From assembly GCA_947498645.1 (NCBI GenBank), contig CANMKS010000001.1, positions 906,032 to 970,031 on the forward strand: a stretch of 64,000 bases of DNA, written 5' to 3'. Under the pieces are notes generated by a model. That model saw only the letters and a list, made by a program, of their open reading frames with translations. It was not told the DNA's origin and ran no database searches. The position numbers and the translations under genes were made by a program. Every line of letters starts with the position of its first letter. Positions within the stretch are counted from its first letter, which is position 1. The stretch comes from an uncultured Paracoccaceae bacterium. Its GTDB lineage: Bacteria > Pseudomonadota > Alphaproteobacteria > Rhodobacterales > Rhodobacteraceae. Positions 53,931 through 63,608 of this stretch are shown one piece after another.

Positions 53931-55144
53931 CAGCCCTTCCGGTTCCGCGCCGCCAGCAGCTTTAACCGCAACGCATTTAACTGGATGAAGCCTTGCGCAT
54001 CAGTCTGGTCATATGCGCCCATGTCATCCTCGAACGTCACGTGCTCTTCGGAATAAAGCGTCTGATCTGACCAGCGCGCCACGGTCGTTGCTGACCCTTT
54101 GTAGAGTTTCACGCGCACCGTGCCGGACACATGTTCCTGGCTTTTGTCGATCAACGCTTGCAGCATTTCGCGTTCGGGCGAGAACCAGAACCCGTTATAG
54201 ATCAGTTCTGCATAGCGCGGCATGATGCTGTCTTTGAGGTGGCCAGCACCTGAATCCAGCGTGATCTGCTCAATGCCACGGTGCGCCTCTAGCAGGACAG
54301 TCCCGCCGGGTGTTTCGTAAACACCACGCGATTTCATACCGATGAACCGGTTTTCCACCAGATCAAGACGGCCCACCCCGTGCTTGCCGCCCAATTCATT
54401 CAGTTTGGTCAGGATCGTCGCGGGTGACATCATCTCACCATTGATCGCAACGGCATCGCCACGCTCGAATGTAATCTCGACCATTTCAGGCGTGTCAGGC
54501 GCATCTTCGGGTGCCACGGATCGCTGATAGACATATTCCGGCGCTTCCTCGGCGGGGTCTTCCAACACTTTGCCTTCGGATGAGGTGTGCAGCAGGTTGG
54601 CGTCAACACTGAAGGGCGCTTCGCCGCGTTTGTCCTTGGCGATTGGGATCTGATGCTTTTCTGCGAAATCGATCAGCTTTGTCCGGCTGCCAAGGTTCCA
54701 CTCACGCCATGGGGCAACCACCCTGATTTCGGGGTTCAGCGCATAGGCGGCCAGTTCAAAACGGATCTGATCGTTGCCTTTGCCCGTGGCGCCGTGGGAA
54801 ATTGCGTCAGCGCCTTCGGCCTCGGCAATTTCGACCAGCCGCTTGGAAATCAAGGGGCGTGCGATGGAGGTGCCCAGCAGGTACAGCCCTTCATAAAGCG
54901 CATTTGCACGGAACATCGGGAAGACAAAATCGCGCACAAATTCTTCGCGCAGGTCCTCGATGTAGATGTTTGTTGCACCCATCATCTCGGCCTTTTTGCG
55001 CGCAGGTTCCAATTCCTCGCCCTGACCAAGGTCAGCGGTAAAGGTCACAACTTCGCAGTTGTATTCCGTCTGCAACCATTTGAGGATGATCGAGGTATCA
55101 AGGCCGCCGGAATAGGCCAGAACAACTTTTTTCGGAGCGGTCAT
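53930..55144 (-). CDS. argG: Argininosuccinate synthase
   Basis: 404 residues from ATG 55144. The ATP-pyrophosphatase motif is [19 protein letters not shown] at the N-terminus, with the citrulline/aspartate site in [14 protein letters not shown] and [15 protein letters not shown]. It condenses citrulline and aspartate in arginine synthesis. The open frame extends 26 codons upstream without homology. The gene runs alone, divergent from a membrane-protein gene across 166 bases containing an inverted repeat. Confidence 0.97.
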   Translation of the reverse strand: MTAPKKVVLAYSGGLDTSIILKWLQTEYNCEVVTFTADLGQGEELEPARKKAEMMGATNIYIEDLREEFVRDFVFPMFRANALYEGLYLLGTSIARPLISKRLVEIAEAEGADAISHGATGKGNDQIRFELAAYALNPEIRVVAPWREWNLGSRTKLIDFAEKHQIPIAKDKRGEAPFSVDANLLHTSSEGKVLEDPAEEAPEYVYQRSVAPEDAPDTPEMVEITFERGDAVAINGEMMSPATILTKLNELGGKHGVGRLDLVENRFIGMKSRGVYETPGGTVLLEAHRGIEQITLDSGAGHLKDSIMPRYAELIYNGFWFSPEREMLQALIDKSQEHVSGTVRVKLYKGSATTVARWSDQTLYSEEHVTFEDDMGAYDQTDAQGFIQLNALRLKLLAARNRKG

Positions 55145-55231
55145 GCGATGTGCGCCTTTGTGCGTGTGGGATTTGCCACGCGCGATAGCGGTTTTCGCAA
55201 TCAGGGGCAAGGATCGGTACACGTGGCAGCG

Positions 55232-55246
55232 CTTTGACAGTCAAAG
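55232..55246. promoter_or_regulatory. Inverted repeat in the argG / membrane-protein divergent region
   Basis: CTTTGAC-A-GTCAAAG, seven-base arms around one central base, about 88 bases before argG and 65 bases before the membrane-protein gene. Compact symmetry suggests a dimeric repressor site. A TTGACC hexamer lies just to its right (55252). Confidence 0.45.
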
Positions 55247-55310
55247 AGCAGTTGACCATTCGCGTTCTGCGTGCAGGATTGCGCCAAGATATCAGACAGG
55301 ATTTTCTTCA

Positions 55311-56105
55311 ATGGCATTTCAAATCATTCGTCACGCATTCCGCATGATCTTTGGCAATTTTGGGCAGGCTTTGCGTGTGTCCATCGGACCTTATGTGGTG
55401 CTGATCGTTGGCTACCTCATCGTTTTTGCGATGGTCGGCCAGACCGGTGCGTTTGCGCAGTTGACCAGTGGATCGCCCACGCTTCCGCAGAATGTTGGCG
55501 GGATCGCAATTCTGGCGATGCTGGCATTGATACCATTTACGCTTTTTGTGCTTGCCTGGATTGCCGTGTCCTGGCACCGCTTTATCCTGCTTGAGGAATA
55601 CAGCGGTGTTTTGCCTGCCGTGTCTGGCCGCCCGATCTGGCCCTATGTGGGGCGGTCAATCCTTTACGGCCTGCTCATCATGCTATTGGCAATCCCGCTT
55701 TTCTTTGTTGTCGGAATTGTCGCCGCGCCGTTTGTGTCTTCCGGGCCAGAGGCGATCCTGTCTTTGCCAGCTTTGATGGTATTTATCGCGATCACTGCGG
55801 TACTCTCGTTTGTCTGGTTTCGCATTGGCCTTGCATTGCCATCCGTTGCTGTTGGCGAGCCGGTTTCGACGGGCGCTGCCTGGGCTGCGTCACGCCCTAT
55901 GGCGGGTACAATTTTTGGGGTGGCTGTGCTGTTGATGGTGATCAACGGGATCGCCACCGTGGCTGTTAATCAGATCAGCGCGATTGTTCCGCTTTTTGGG
56001 ATCGTCGTTGATATTGCGGTGCAATGGACAGTCCTGATGCTGGGTGTCAGCATCCTGACCACACTTTATGGCCACCTGATCGAGAAGCGCCCGCTAATTG
56101 ATTAA
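55311..56105 (+). CDS. Multi-spanning membrane protein, function unknown
   Basis: 264 residues with about six hydrophobic helices: YVVLIVGYLIVFAMVG, IAILAMLALIPFTLFVLAWI, LLIMLLAIPLFFVVGIVAAP, LMVFIAITAVLSFVWF, two more near the C-terminus. An amphipathic N-terminal segment (FQIIRHAFRMIFGNFGQAL) precedes them. No catalytic motif is seen. I do not recognise a named family. ATG 55311 begins directly before this segment; upstream in-frame sequence is argG promoter DNA. The end overlaps the convergent Nudix gene by 12 bases. Confidence 0.8.
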   Translation: MAFQIIRHAFRMIFGNFGQALRVSIGPYVVLIVGYLIVFAMVGQTGAFAQLTSGSPTLPQNVGGIAILAMLALIPFTLFVLAWIAVSWHRFILLEEYSGVLPAVSGRPIWPYVGRSILYGLLIMLLAIPLFFVVGIVAAPFVSSGPEAILSLPALMVFIAITAVLSFVWFRIGLALPSVAVGEPVSTGAAWAASRPMAGTIFGVAVLLMVINGIATVAVNQISAIVPLFGIVVDIAVQWTVLMLGVSILTTLYGHLIEKRPLID

Positions 56106-56531
56106 ATCCGCCACAAAAGCGGCGTCGCCATCATTATTAAGTGCTGCGACGGCGTCGGCTGGGTTCATCCATACCGGGATGTGCCCCGCCTCGCGCGGCG
56201 GTCCATGTGGCCGGACGGGCCGCGCCAGATAGATATGGCAGAGCTTTTCCGCCCATTTGTCGTATTCCGGCATATAGGCAAACCGCCGGAACGCGCCCAG
56301 TTTGCGGGGCGATGCGATACGCCAACCAGTTTCCTCGAACACTTCGCGGTGCAGCGCAGTCAGAGGGTGTTCGCCAGGGTCGATCCCGCCGCCTGGCAGC
56401 TGAAACTCAAAATGCGGATCGCCCTGATAGGTCAGCAGCAGCTTTCCATTGAGCGGCAAAATGGCATAGACACCGGGGCGATGCTGGTAGCGTTGCCCGT
56501 TTACTGGCGTGTCGCCATACCGTCTGATCAT
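56094..56531 (-). CDS. Nudix hydrolase
   Basis: 145 residues. The Nudix box is exact: GGIDPGEHPLTALHREVFEE, followed by TGW. The flanks (PGVYAILPLNGKLLLTYQGD) fit a small MutT-like beta sheet. Substrate cannot be told. ATG 56531 gives the normal domain length; a longer frame to 56621 would overlap the hslO leader. It is divergent from hslO over 76 bases. Confidence 0.88.
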   Translation of the reverse strand: MIRRYGDTPVNGQRYQHRPGVYAILPLNGKLLLTYQGDPHFEFQLPGGGIDPGEHPLTALHREVFEETGWRIASPRKLGAFRRFAYMPEYDKWAEKLCHIYLARPVRPHGPPREAGHIPVWMNPADAVAALNNDGDAAFVADLIN

Positions 56532-56607
56532 AGCTTGCCCCTTGGACGCGTGGTTGCCCCACCTATATAGGCGCGGTATGCCACCCCTAGACTTGTTAGG
56601 AAAGACC

Positions 56608-57600
56608 ATGACCACAGGCACCCAAATCGCCTGGGACGATACCGTCCTGCCGTTTCAACTTGACGCTTCCGACATCCGTGGCCGGGTGGCGCGTCTTGAT
56701 GGTGTGTTGGAGCAGGTGCTCAAACAGCACAACTATCCGCCCATGATCGAAGGTCTGGTGGCCGAGATGGCGTTGCTGACGGCATTGATCGGGCAGACGA
56801 TGAAATTGCGTTGGAAGCTGTCGCTGCAAGTGCGCGGCTCTGGTCCTGCGCGTTTGATCGCCACAGATTACTATGGTCCCACAGACGATGGGCAGCCTGC
56901 CCGCATCCGTGCCTATGCGTCATATGACGCCGAGACGCTGGATGAAGGCGCTGATCCGTTCAGCCAGATCGGCAACGGGTATTTTGCTATTCTGATCGAC
57001 CAAGGCGAGGGCATGACGCCCTATCAGGGTATCACACCTATCGCGGGCGGATCGCTTTCTGCCTGTGCAGAGACCTATTTTGCCCAGTCCGAGCAGATAC
57101 CGACCCGGTTCCAGCTCACCTATGGCCAGTCGCAACTGCCCGGCGAAGGCACCCATTGGCGTGCAGGTGGTGTGATTTTGCAGCATATGCCCAAGGCGTC
57201 GCCCCATGTCACCGGCGAAGGTGGATCAGGTGAAGATGGCCTACTGGATGCGGCTGACATCCTTGACCCGGATGAAAGTGAGAACTGGACCCGTGCCAAT
57301 ACGCTGCTTGATACTGTCGATGAGATTGAGCTGATCGGCCCAACCGTGTCGCCAACCGATCTGTTGGTGCGCCTGTTCCACGAAGAAGGGCCGCGGGTCT
57401 ATGATGCCCAACCGATCAAGTTCGGCTGTAGCTGTTCAGATGACAAAGTCCGGCAAAGCCTGTCGATCTATTCGGCCAAGGACATCGAGACGATGACAAC
57501 CGCAGAAGGCACTGTCACCGCGGACTGCCAGTTCTGCGGATCGCACTACGTCTTTGACCCTGCAACGCTGGGGTTTGAGGCCAAGGACGCCAGTGCCTGA
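56608..57600 (+). CDS. hslO: Redox-regulated chaperone Hsp33 (HslO)
   Basis: 330 residues. Substrate-binding N-terminal domain with MIEGLVAEMALLTALIGQTM, and the C-terminal zinc redox switch KFGCSCSDDKV and DCQFCGSHYVF, giving the four Cys of CxC and CxxC. Oxidation releases zinc and activates holdase function. AGGAAAG six bases upstream selects ATG 56608 over 56578. It overlaps the next gene by eight bases. Confidence 0.95.
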   Translation: MTTGTQIAWDDTVLPFQLDASDIRGRVARLDGVLEQVLKQHNYPPMIEGLVAEMALLTALIGQTMKLRWKLSLQVRGSGPARLIATDYYGPTDDGQPARIRAYASYDAETLDEGADPFSQIGNGYFAILIDQGEGMTPYQGITPIAGGSLSACAETYFAQSEQIPTRFQLTYGQSQLPGEGTHWRAGGVILQHMPKASPHVTGEGGSGEDGLLDAADILDPDESENWTRANTLLDTVDEIELIGPTVSPTDLLVRLFHEEGPRVYDAQPIKFGCSCSDDKVRQSLSIYSAKDIETMTTAEGTVTADCQFCGSHYVFDPATLGFEAKDASA

Positions 57601-58177
57601 CCTGCGCCAAAACCTGATCGACGCGCTGTCCCATGTGGGCAGCGCGTCGTCTGATTTTGACCTTAATCCTGATGTGAAAGCCCCTGAAGGTATACTGACC
57701 CCGGCCGCGGTGCTGATCGGTGTGCGTGCTGATCGTGAAACGGTTGTGCTGACCAAACGGTCTGCCCGGTTGAAACATCATCCGGGCCAGATTGCCCTGC
57801 CCGGCGGCAAGCAAGACCCCGGTGATGCCACGCCCGCAGATGCAGCGCTGCGTGAGGCCAAAGAGGAAATCGGCCTGCCCAGCGACGTGGTTGATGTGCT
57901 TGGCACGCTACCGCCGCATCAGACCGTGACAGGATATCAGGTGACGCCGGTGCTTGCTGTTATCACCGATGATTTCCACTCTGTGCCAGAGGCAGGCGAG
58001 GTCAGTGAGGTATTTGACGTGCCTTTGGCCCATCTGCTTGATCCCGCGCAATACCGGGTTGAAGGCCGCCATTGGCAGGGACGGCGCAGGCATTATTACA
58101 CAGTGCCCTTCGGCCCTTATTACATCTGGGGTGCGACCGCCCGGATCATGCACGCGCTGGCAGAGCGGGTTTCATGA
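57593..58177 (+). CDS. CoA pyrophosphatase (Nudix, NudL/NUDT7-like)
   Basis: 194 residues from GTG 57593, which has AAGGA five bases upstream. The segment KRSARLKHHPGQIALPGGKQ is the CoA-specific NuCoA motif in front of the Nudix box (GDATPADAALREAKEEIGL). It cleaves CoA or its derivatives to 4'-phosphopantetheine and 3',5'-ADP in related enzymes. It starts eight bases inside hslO and overlaps cca by four bases. Confidence 0.9.
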   Translation: MPDLRQNLIDALSHVGSASSDFDLNPDVKAPEGILTPAAVLIGVRADRETVVLTKRSARLKHHPGQIALPGGKQDPGDATPADAALREAKEEIGLPSDVVDVLGTLPPHQTVTGYQVTPVLAVITDDFHSVPEAGEVSEVFDVPLAHLLDPAQYRVEGRHWQGRRRHYYTVPFGPYYIWGATARIMHALAERVS

Positions 58178-59310
58178 CCCGGATCACGGCCGATTGGCTT
58201 GACGATGCAGCATCGCAAACCGTTTGCCGCCTGCTGACGGACGCAGGGTATCAGGCGTGGTTTGTGGGTGGTTGCGTGCGAAATGCGCTTTTGGGCGCGC
58301 CTGTCGCTGATCTGGATATCTCGACCGATGCGCATCCCCAGACAGTGCTGGATTTGGCGGCGGCGGTGGGGATCAAAGGCGTTCCAACCGGGATTGATCA
58401 CGGCACGGTGACGTTGGTGCTGGATGATATGCCCTTTGAAGTGACGACCTTTCGCCGTGATGTCGCGACCGACGGTCGCCGCGCGACGGTCGCCTTCGCC
58501 GACAACATGGAAGATGACGCGCGTCGCCGCGACTTTACGATGAACGCGCTTTATGCCGATGCAGAAGGGCAGATTGCCGATCCACTAGGTGGTCTGGCTG
58601 ACCTACAGGCGCGACGCGTGCGGTTCATCGAAGACCCCGATCAGCGGATCAAGGAGGATTACCTGCGTATCCTGCGGTTTTTCCGCTTTTATGCCTGGTA
58701 TGGTGATCCGGCAGAAGGGCCGGACCGCGATGGGTTGGCGGCTTGTGCTGCGCATATCGACGGGCTGCATTCGTTGTCTAAAGAGCGCGTGACCACAGAG
58801 ATGATCAAGCTGCTTAGCGCACCTGATCCCGCACCGGCGGTCGCGGCGATGTCCTCTACCGGTGCTTTGGCGCAAGTTTTGCCGTGTGCAGATGCCGCGC
58901 CGCTGGCGGTTCTGGTGCATCAGGAACAGGAAAATGACATTGCGCCGGATGCACTGCGACGCCTTGCCATCATTGGCGGGCAACCCCAAGACCTATTGCG
59001 TTTGTCAAAGGATCAGGTGCGCAGGCTTGAGCAGGTCAAGAGTGCGGCAAGCCCCAATGAGATCGCCTATCGTTATGGTGCGAATGTGGGGCGCGATGCT
59101 GCTTTGGTGGCTGCTGCAACAATGGGTCAACCAGTGACACCTGCGGTTCTGGGCGCAGTTGCCCATGCCGCCGCGCAGAGCTTTCCCTTGAAGGCGGCTG
59201 ACCTTATGCCCAACCTATCCGGCCCCGCGCTGGGCGAAGCACTGAAGCAGGCAGAGGCCCTGTGGATCGCGTCCGGCTTTACCCTTACCAAGGCCGAATT
59301 GCTTGAGTGA
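58174..59310 (+). CDS. cca: CCA tRNA nucleotidyltransferase / poly(A) polymerase family
   Basis: 378 residues from ATG 58174. The nucleotidyltransferase signature is WFVGGCVRNALLGAPVADLD, with its two metal Asp residues; VTTFRRDVATDGRRATV, RRRDFTMNALY and the neck motif EDYLRILRFFRFYAWYG follow. It adds the CCA end to tRNAs; a PcnB-like role cannot be ruled out, but the short basic-poor C-terminus favours Cca. Its start overlaps the Nudix stop (ATGA), and its end overlaps the LysE-type gene by eight bases. Confidence 0.93.
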   Translation: MTRITADWLDDAASQTVCRLLTDAGYQAWFVGGCVRNALLGAPVADLDISTDAHPQTVLDLAAAVGIKGVPTGIDHGTVTLVLDDMPFEVTTFRRDVATDGRRATVAFADNMEDDARRRDFTMNALYADAEGQIADPLGGLADLQARRVRFIEDPDQRIKEDYLRILRFFRFYAWYGDPAEGPDRDGLAACAAHIDGLHSLSKERVTTEMIKLLSAPDPAPAVAAMSSTGALAQVLPCADAAPLAVLVHQEQENDIAPDALRRLAIIGGQPQDLLRLSKDQVRRLEQVKSAASPNEIAYRYGANVGRDAALVAAATMGQPVTPAVLGAVAHAAAQSFPLKAADLMPNLSGPALGEALKQAEALWIASGFTLTKAELLE

Positions 59311-59884
59311 TCTTTTCCCTTTGTTCGGCTTTGTGTTCTTTGGCCTTTTCTCGCCCGGTCCCAATGTCATCCTGATCACGGCGTCTGGTGCGCGGTTCGG
59401 GCTTCAACGCACTGTGCCACATGTGCTGGGGGTTGCGTTGGGCGTGGGTATTACGGCCTTTGTCACTGGCGCTGGCATCGGGGCGTTGATCGCCGCGCAA
59501 CCGGTGCTGGAAACTGTTCTAAAGGTTATCGCCAGTCTTTGGATTCTCTGGATGGCCTACAACCTATGGCGGGCCGACCCGGCGCAGAAAACCCAAACAA
59601 ACCGCCCCTTTACGTTTGTCGAGGCGATCCTGTTCCAATGGGTCAACCCCAAGGTCTGGGCTGTCGCTTTTAGTGCGACCGCCTATGTTGCCATGATGCC
59701 GCCCTTGCAGCAGGCGGGAATATTGGCGGCGACGTTTTCAACGCTGAACCTTGGTGTCTGCATGTTCTGGGCCACAGCCGGCAGCCTGTTGTCCTACCTT
59801 TTGACCAACCCGGCCGCATGGCGCATTTTCATGCGCGTTATGGCGCTGGCGCTTGCCGCATTTTCGGTGCTGGTTTTCCTCTGA
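59303..59884 (+). CDS. LysE/RhtB-family amino-acid exporter
   Basis: 193 residues with about six helices. The N-terminal GLFSPGPNVILITASGARFG is the family signature (SPGPN), and FQWVNPKVWAVAFSATAYVA is the second conserved block (NPK). Members export amino acids or homoserine lactones; the substrate is unknown. The start is a TTG that overlaps the cca stop by eight bases, as no ATG occurs before the signature. Confidence 0.88.
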   Translation: MSDLFPLFGFVFFGLFSPGPNVILITASGARFGLQRTVPHVLGVALGVGITAFVTGAGIGALIAAQPVLETVLKVIASLWILWMAYNLWRADPAQKTQTNRPFTFVEAILFQWVNPKVWAVAFSATAYVAMMPPLQQAGILAATFSTLNLGVCMFWATAGSLLSYLLTNPAAWRIFMRVMALALAAFSVLVFL

Positions 59885-59931
59885 CCAAACCTTTGCTATA
59901 GCGGTCGTCTAGCATTCTATCAGGCAAGCAA

Positions 59932-61779
59932 ATGTTTCGGTTTTTCGAAGGTCTTGTCGATCCCTATGTGACATACAAGGAGACCGACACGCCGCCACAG
60001 CGGCTCTATCCGTTTCTGCGGGCCTACGCAGAGCCGTTTATGCGCGTGTTCTGGTTTACGGGTATTGCATCGGTCATCATCGCCATCGTCGAAATCTGGC
60101 TGCTGGCCTATCTGGGGCGTCTGGTTGATATCCTGACCCAGGGCACCCCGGCGCAGGTCTGGGCCGATAGTGGGGCCGAGTTTATTCTGGTCGCCGTCCT
60201 GATCCTGACGCTGCGCCCGGCGATCCACATGTTTCAGATCATGTTGCTGAACAACACCATTTTGCCGAACTTTGGTACGCTGGTGCGGTGGCGGGCGCAC
60301 CGTCATGTGCTGCGTCAATCTGTTGGCTGGTTCGAGGATGATTTTGCCGGTCGTATTGCCAACCGGATCATGCAGACCCCGCCCGCAGCGGGTGAGGTTG
60401 TGTTTCAGCTTTTTGATGCCATCACGTTCGCGCTGGCCTATCTGGTGGCCGCCGCCGTTTTGATGGGGCAAGCGGACGCGCGGTTGCTGATCCCGCTGCT
60501 TCTGTGGATCGTGCCCTATATGTTCCTGTTGCGTTGGGTCGTGCGCCGGATTGGCCCGGCATCCGAGGCCGCATCAAATGCGCGCAGTGCGGTCACAGGT
60601 CGCGTGGTCGACAGCTACACCAACATCCATTCGGTCAAGATGTTCGCCCATCATGACCGCGAGGTTGACTATGCCAAAGAAGCGATCGAACAGGCGCGGC
60701 GCACCTTTCAGATCGAAATGCGTCTTTATACGGTCATGGACGCGGGCCTGATGTTGCTGAACGGTTTTCTGGTGGTGGCTGTTGTCGGCTGGTCGATCTG
60801 GCTGTGGATGCAGGGTGCGGCCTCGGTTGGGTTGGTGGCAGTGGCCACGTCACTGGCGTTGCGGCTGAACGCGATGTCGGGCTGGATCATGTGGGCGGTC
60901 ACGAATTTTTTCCGCGAATTGGGTGTCGTGTCGGAAGGCATGCAGACAATTGCGCAGCCGGTAAAGTTGCTGGATCAACACAATGCCGAACCGCTGAAAC
61001 TTGGCGCAGGCGCTGTCGAAATCCGTGACCTGTCGCACCATTATGGCAAGCAGACCGGTGGTCTGGATCATATCAGCCTGACGATCGCGCCGGGTGAAAA
61101 GGTGGGCTTGGTCGGGCAGTCGGGTGCCGGGAAATCCACGCTGGTGAAACTGCTATTGCGGTTCTACGACGCCGAACGCGGGAAGATCCTGATTGATGGT
61201 CAGGATATCGCGCGCGCGACCCAGGACAGCCTGCGCAGCGCCATCGGCATGGTCCAGCAGGACAGCGCCCTGCTGCACCGGTCGGTCCGCGAGAATATTC
61301 TATATGGCAATCCCACTGCGACCGAGGATGAGATGATCGCCGCCGCCTGCAAGGCAGAGGCGCACACGTTCATTCAGACATTGGAAGACAGTGAAGGTCG
61401 CAAAGGGTACGAGGCGCGGGTTGGCGAACGTGGCGTGAAACTTTCTGGTGGGCAACGGCAAAGGATCGCCCTAGCCCGCGTCATTTTGAAAGATGCACCG
61501 GTCTTGCTCTTGGACGAAGCGACAAGCGCTCTAGATAGTGAGGTCGAAGCCGCCATTCAGCAGACATTATACGGGATGATGCAAGGTAAGACCGTCATCG
61601 CGATTGCCCACCGCTTGTCGACGATTGCCCAGATGGACCGGATCATCGTGATGGATCAGGGGCGCATCGTGGAAGACGGGACACACGACAGCCTGTTGGC
61701 GGCGAACGGACAATATGCACGGTTCTGGGCGCGCCAATCTGGTGGCTTTCTGGGCCAGACCGCGGAAGGACAGAAATGA
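59932..61779 (+). CDS. ABC exporter half-transporter A
   Basis: 615 residues: six-helix membrane domain (about 40-340) and a nucleotide-binding domain with Walker A GLVGQSGAGKSTLVKLLLRF, signature LSGGQRQRIALARVILKDAP, Walker B VLLLDEATSALDSEVE and the switch His in IAIAHRLSTI. All catalytic residues are present. Such pairs export drugs or lipids; the substrate is unknown. It has its own short upstream spacer (47 bases) and overlaps the second half-transporter by four bases, suggesting a heterodimer. Confidence 0.92.
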   Translation: MFRFFEGLVDPYVTYKETDTPPQRLYPFLRAYAEPFMRVFWFTGIASVIIAIVEIWLLAYLGRLVDILTQGTPAQVWADSGAEFILVAVLILTLRPAIHMFQIMLLNNTILPNFGTLVRWRAHRHVLRQSVGWFEDDFAGRIANRIMQTPPAAGEVVFQLFDAITFALAYLVAAAVLMGQADARLLIPLLLWIVPYMFLLRWVVRRIGPASEAASNARSAVTGRVVDSYTNIHSVKMFAHHDREVDYAKEAIEQARRTFQIEMRLYTVMDAGLMLLNGFLVVAVVGWSIWLWMQGAASVGLVAVATSLALRLNAMSGWIMWAVTNFFRELGVVSEGMQTIAQPVKLLDQHNAEPLKLGAGAVEIRDLSHHYGKQTGGLDHISLTIAPGEKVGLVGQSGAGKSTLVKLLLRFYDAERGKILIDGQDIARATQDSLRSAIGMVQQDSALLHRSVRENILYGNPTATEDEMIAAACKAEAHTFIQTLEDSEGRKGYEARVGERGVKLSGGQRQRIALARVILKDAPVLLLDEATSALDSEVEAAIQQTLYGMMQGKTVIAIAHRLSTIAQMDRIIVMDQGRIVEDGTHDSLLAANGQYARFWARQSGGFLGQTAEGQK

Positions 61780-63608
61780 CGCCAGAGCGCTGGATAGATC
61801 CATTTGAGCCCGCTGCGGGATCGCCGCCGCGCACGCTTTTGGCGTTCCTGAACTGGTGTCTGAAGGGCAGCACAAAAGTCACGGTTTTGGCGGGTTTAGT
61901 GTCTGCTATTGCCGGGACGCTTGAGGTGGCAACAGCCCTAATGCTGGGTTGGGTCATTGATGCGACACTGTCCTCAACCGGTGACACTTACTTTACAGAC
62001 AATGTGCTGTTGTTGGTGGGTGTAACGGCGTTCTTTCTGATTTTGCGCCCGATTATCCTTGGCGTTTCCGGCGTGATGCAGGCCGTTGTTGTTGGCCCGT
62101 CGCTCAGCAACCTGATCCTCTCGCGCCTGCACCGGCATTCGCTGGGGCAATCGGTCACGTTCTTTGATGATGATTTTGCAGGGCGCATCGCGCAAAAGCA
62201 GATGCAGGCCGCGCGGGCAGCAACTGATCTGGTTGTGGATATGATCCACACTGTGGCCTTTGCGCTGGCGTCGCTGATCGGATCAGTGATCTTGCTGTTC
62301 ACCATCGACGCGCGGTCGGCCCTGCTTTTGGCGCTGTGGGCTGCGTCGTATATCCTGCTGATCCGGTTCTTCATGCCGCGCATTCGCAAACGGTCCAAAG
62401 CGCGGGCGGCGACCCGTGCAATGGTGACGGGTCAAGTTGTGGATACGATCACCAACATCAAGACGGTCAAGCTGTTTGCCCATGACGACCACGAAGATCG
62501 CGCCGCGATTGATGCCATGGAAAACTATTGGGGAACGGCCGTGCGCTATGGCTGGCTCTCTGCGTCTTTCCGGTTCTGGCTGATGACGCTGGGTGGGCTA
62601 TTGCCCATCATTCTGGTGGGTATGACCCTCTATTTCTGGGCAACCGGCTCTGCGACAGCGGGTGATATCGCGGCTGCAGGTGCGATTTCCCTGCGCTTGT
62701 CGCAAATGACTGGCTGGGTCAGTTTCACACTGATGGGCATGTACGCCAATGTGGGCGAGATCGAGGATGCGATGAACACCCTCAGCCCGGAACATACATT
62801 GGTCGATGCGCCTGATGCGTTTGAGCTGGTGGCAAAAAACGGGGGCATTGCCCTGGACAACGTGTCCTTCAGCTATGGCGGTGGTCCGGGTGGTTTGGAC
62901 GGGGTCAGTCTGAACGTGCAACCGGGCGAAAAACTGGGCCTTGTTGGCGCATCCGGTGCCGGTAAATCAACCTTGGTCGCCTTGCTCTTGCGACTTTATG
63001 ATGCCGAGGACGGGCACGTCACGATTGACGGCACAGATTTGCGCGACGTGACACAGGAAAGCCTGCGCCGCCAGATTGCGATGGTCACGCAGGAAACGGC
63101 GATGTTCAATCGCTCTGCTCGTGACAACATCAAATACGGCAAGCCGGACGCCACCCAGGATGAGATCGAGGATGCGGCGCGGCAGGCCGAAGCGCATGCT
63201 TTCATACAGGACCTGCGCGACCACAAGGATCGGCGCGGTTATGATGCCCACCTGGGTGAGCGTGGGGTAAAACTCTCCGGTGGACAGCGGCAGCGGATCG
63301 CCATAGCGCGTGCCATCCTAAAAGATGCACCGATACTAGTGCTGGACGAAGCGACCAGCGCGCTTGATTCCGAGGTCGAAGCATCAATTCAAGGCGCGTT
63401 AGAGTCTATCATGGGAGACAAGACCGTCATCGCCATTGCCCACCGCCTGTCCACATTGGCGCAAATGGATCGTATCGTTGTGCTTGACGAAGGCCGCATT
63501 GTCGAGGAAGGCACACATGACGATTTGCTGGCCAAGGGTGGGCTTTATGCCCGGTATTGGAACCGGCAATCCGGTGGCTTTATCAATGTGAAAGATGCGG
63601 CGGAATAA
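61776..63608 (+). CDS. ABC exporter half-transporter B
   Basis: 610 residues of the same build as its neighbour and clearly a paralogue: Walker A GLVGASGAGKSTLVALLLRL, signature LSGGQRQRIAIARAILKDAP, Walker B ILVLDEATSALDSEVE, switch His in IAIAHRLSTL. Both members keep the catalytic Glu and signature, unlike the asymmetric heterodimers with one degenerate site. The ATGA overlap with the upstream gene indicates coupled synthesis. The following gene begins directly after its stop. Confidence 0.92.
   Translation: MTPERWIDPFEPAAGSPPRTLLAFLNWCLKGSTKVTVLAGLVSAIAGTLEVATALMLGWVIDATLSSTGDTYFTDNVLLLVGVTAFFLILRPIILGVSGVMQAVVVGPSLSNLILSRLHRHSLGQSVTFFDDDFAGRIAQKQMQAARAATDLVVDMIHTVAFALASLIGSVILLFTIDARSALLLALWAASYILLIRFFMPRIRKRSKARAATRAMVTGQVVDTITNIKTVKLFAHDDHEDRAAIDAMENYWGTAVRYGWLSASFRFWLMTLGGLLPIILVGMTLYFWATGSATAGDIAAAGAISLRLSQMTGWVSFTLMGMYANVGEIEDAMNTLSPEHTLVDAPDAFELVAKNGGIALDNVSFSYGGGPGGLDGVSLNVQPGEKLGLVGASGAGKSTLVALLLRLYDAEDGHVTIDGTDLRDVTQESLRRQIAMVTQETAMFNRSARDNIKYGKPDATQDEIEDAARQAEAHAFIQDLRDHKDRRGYDAHLGERGVKLSGGQRQRIAIARAILKDAPILVLDEATSALDSEVEASIQGALESIMGDKTVIAIAHRLSTLAQMDRIVVLDEGRIVEEGTHDDLLAKGGLYARYWNRQSGGFINVKDAAE

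Noticed and set aside
59932-63608. Asymmetric heterodimeric ABC exporter with one dead site
   Set aside because: Both half-transporters keep Walker A, signature, catalytic Glu and switch His, so no degenerate site is visible.
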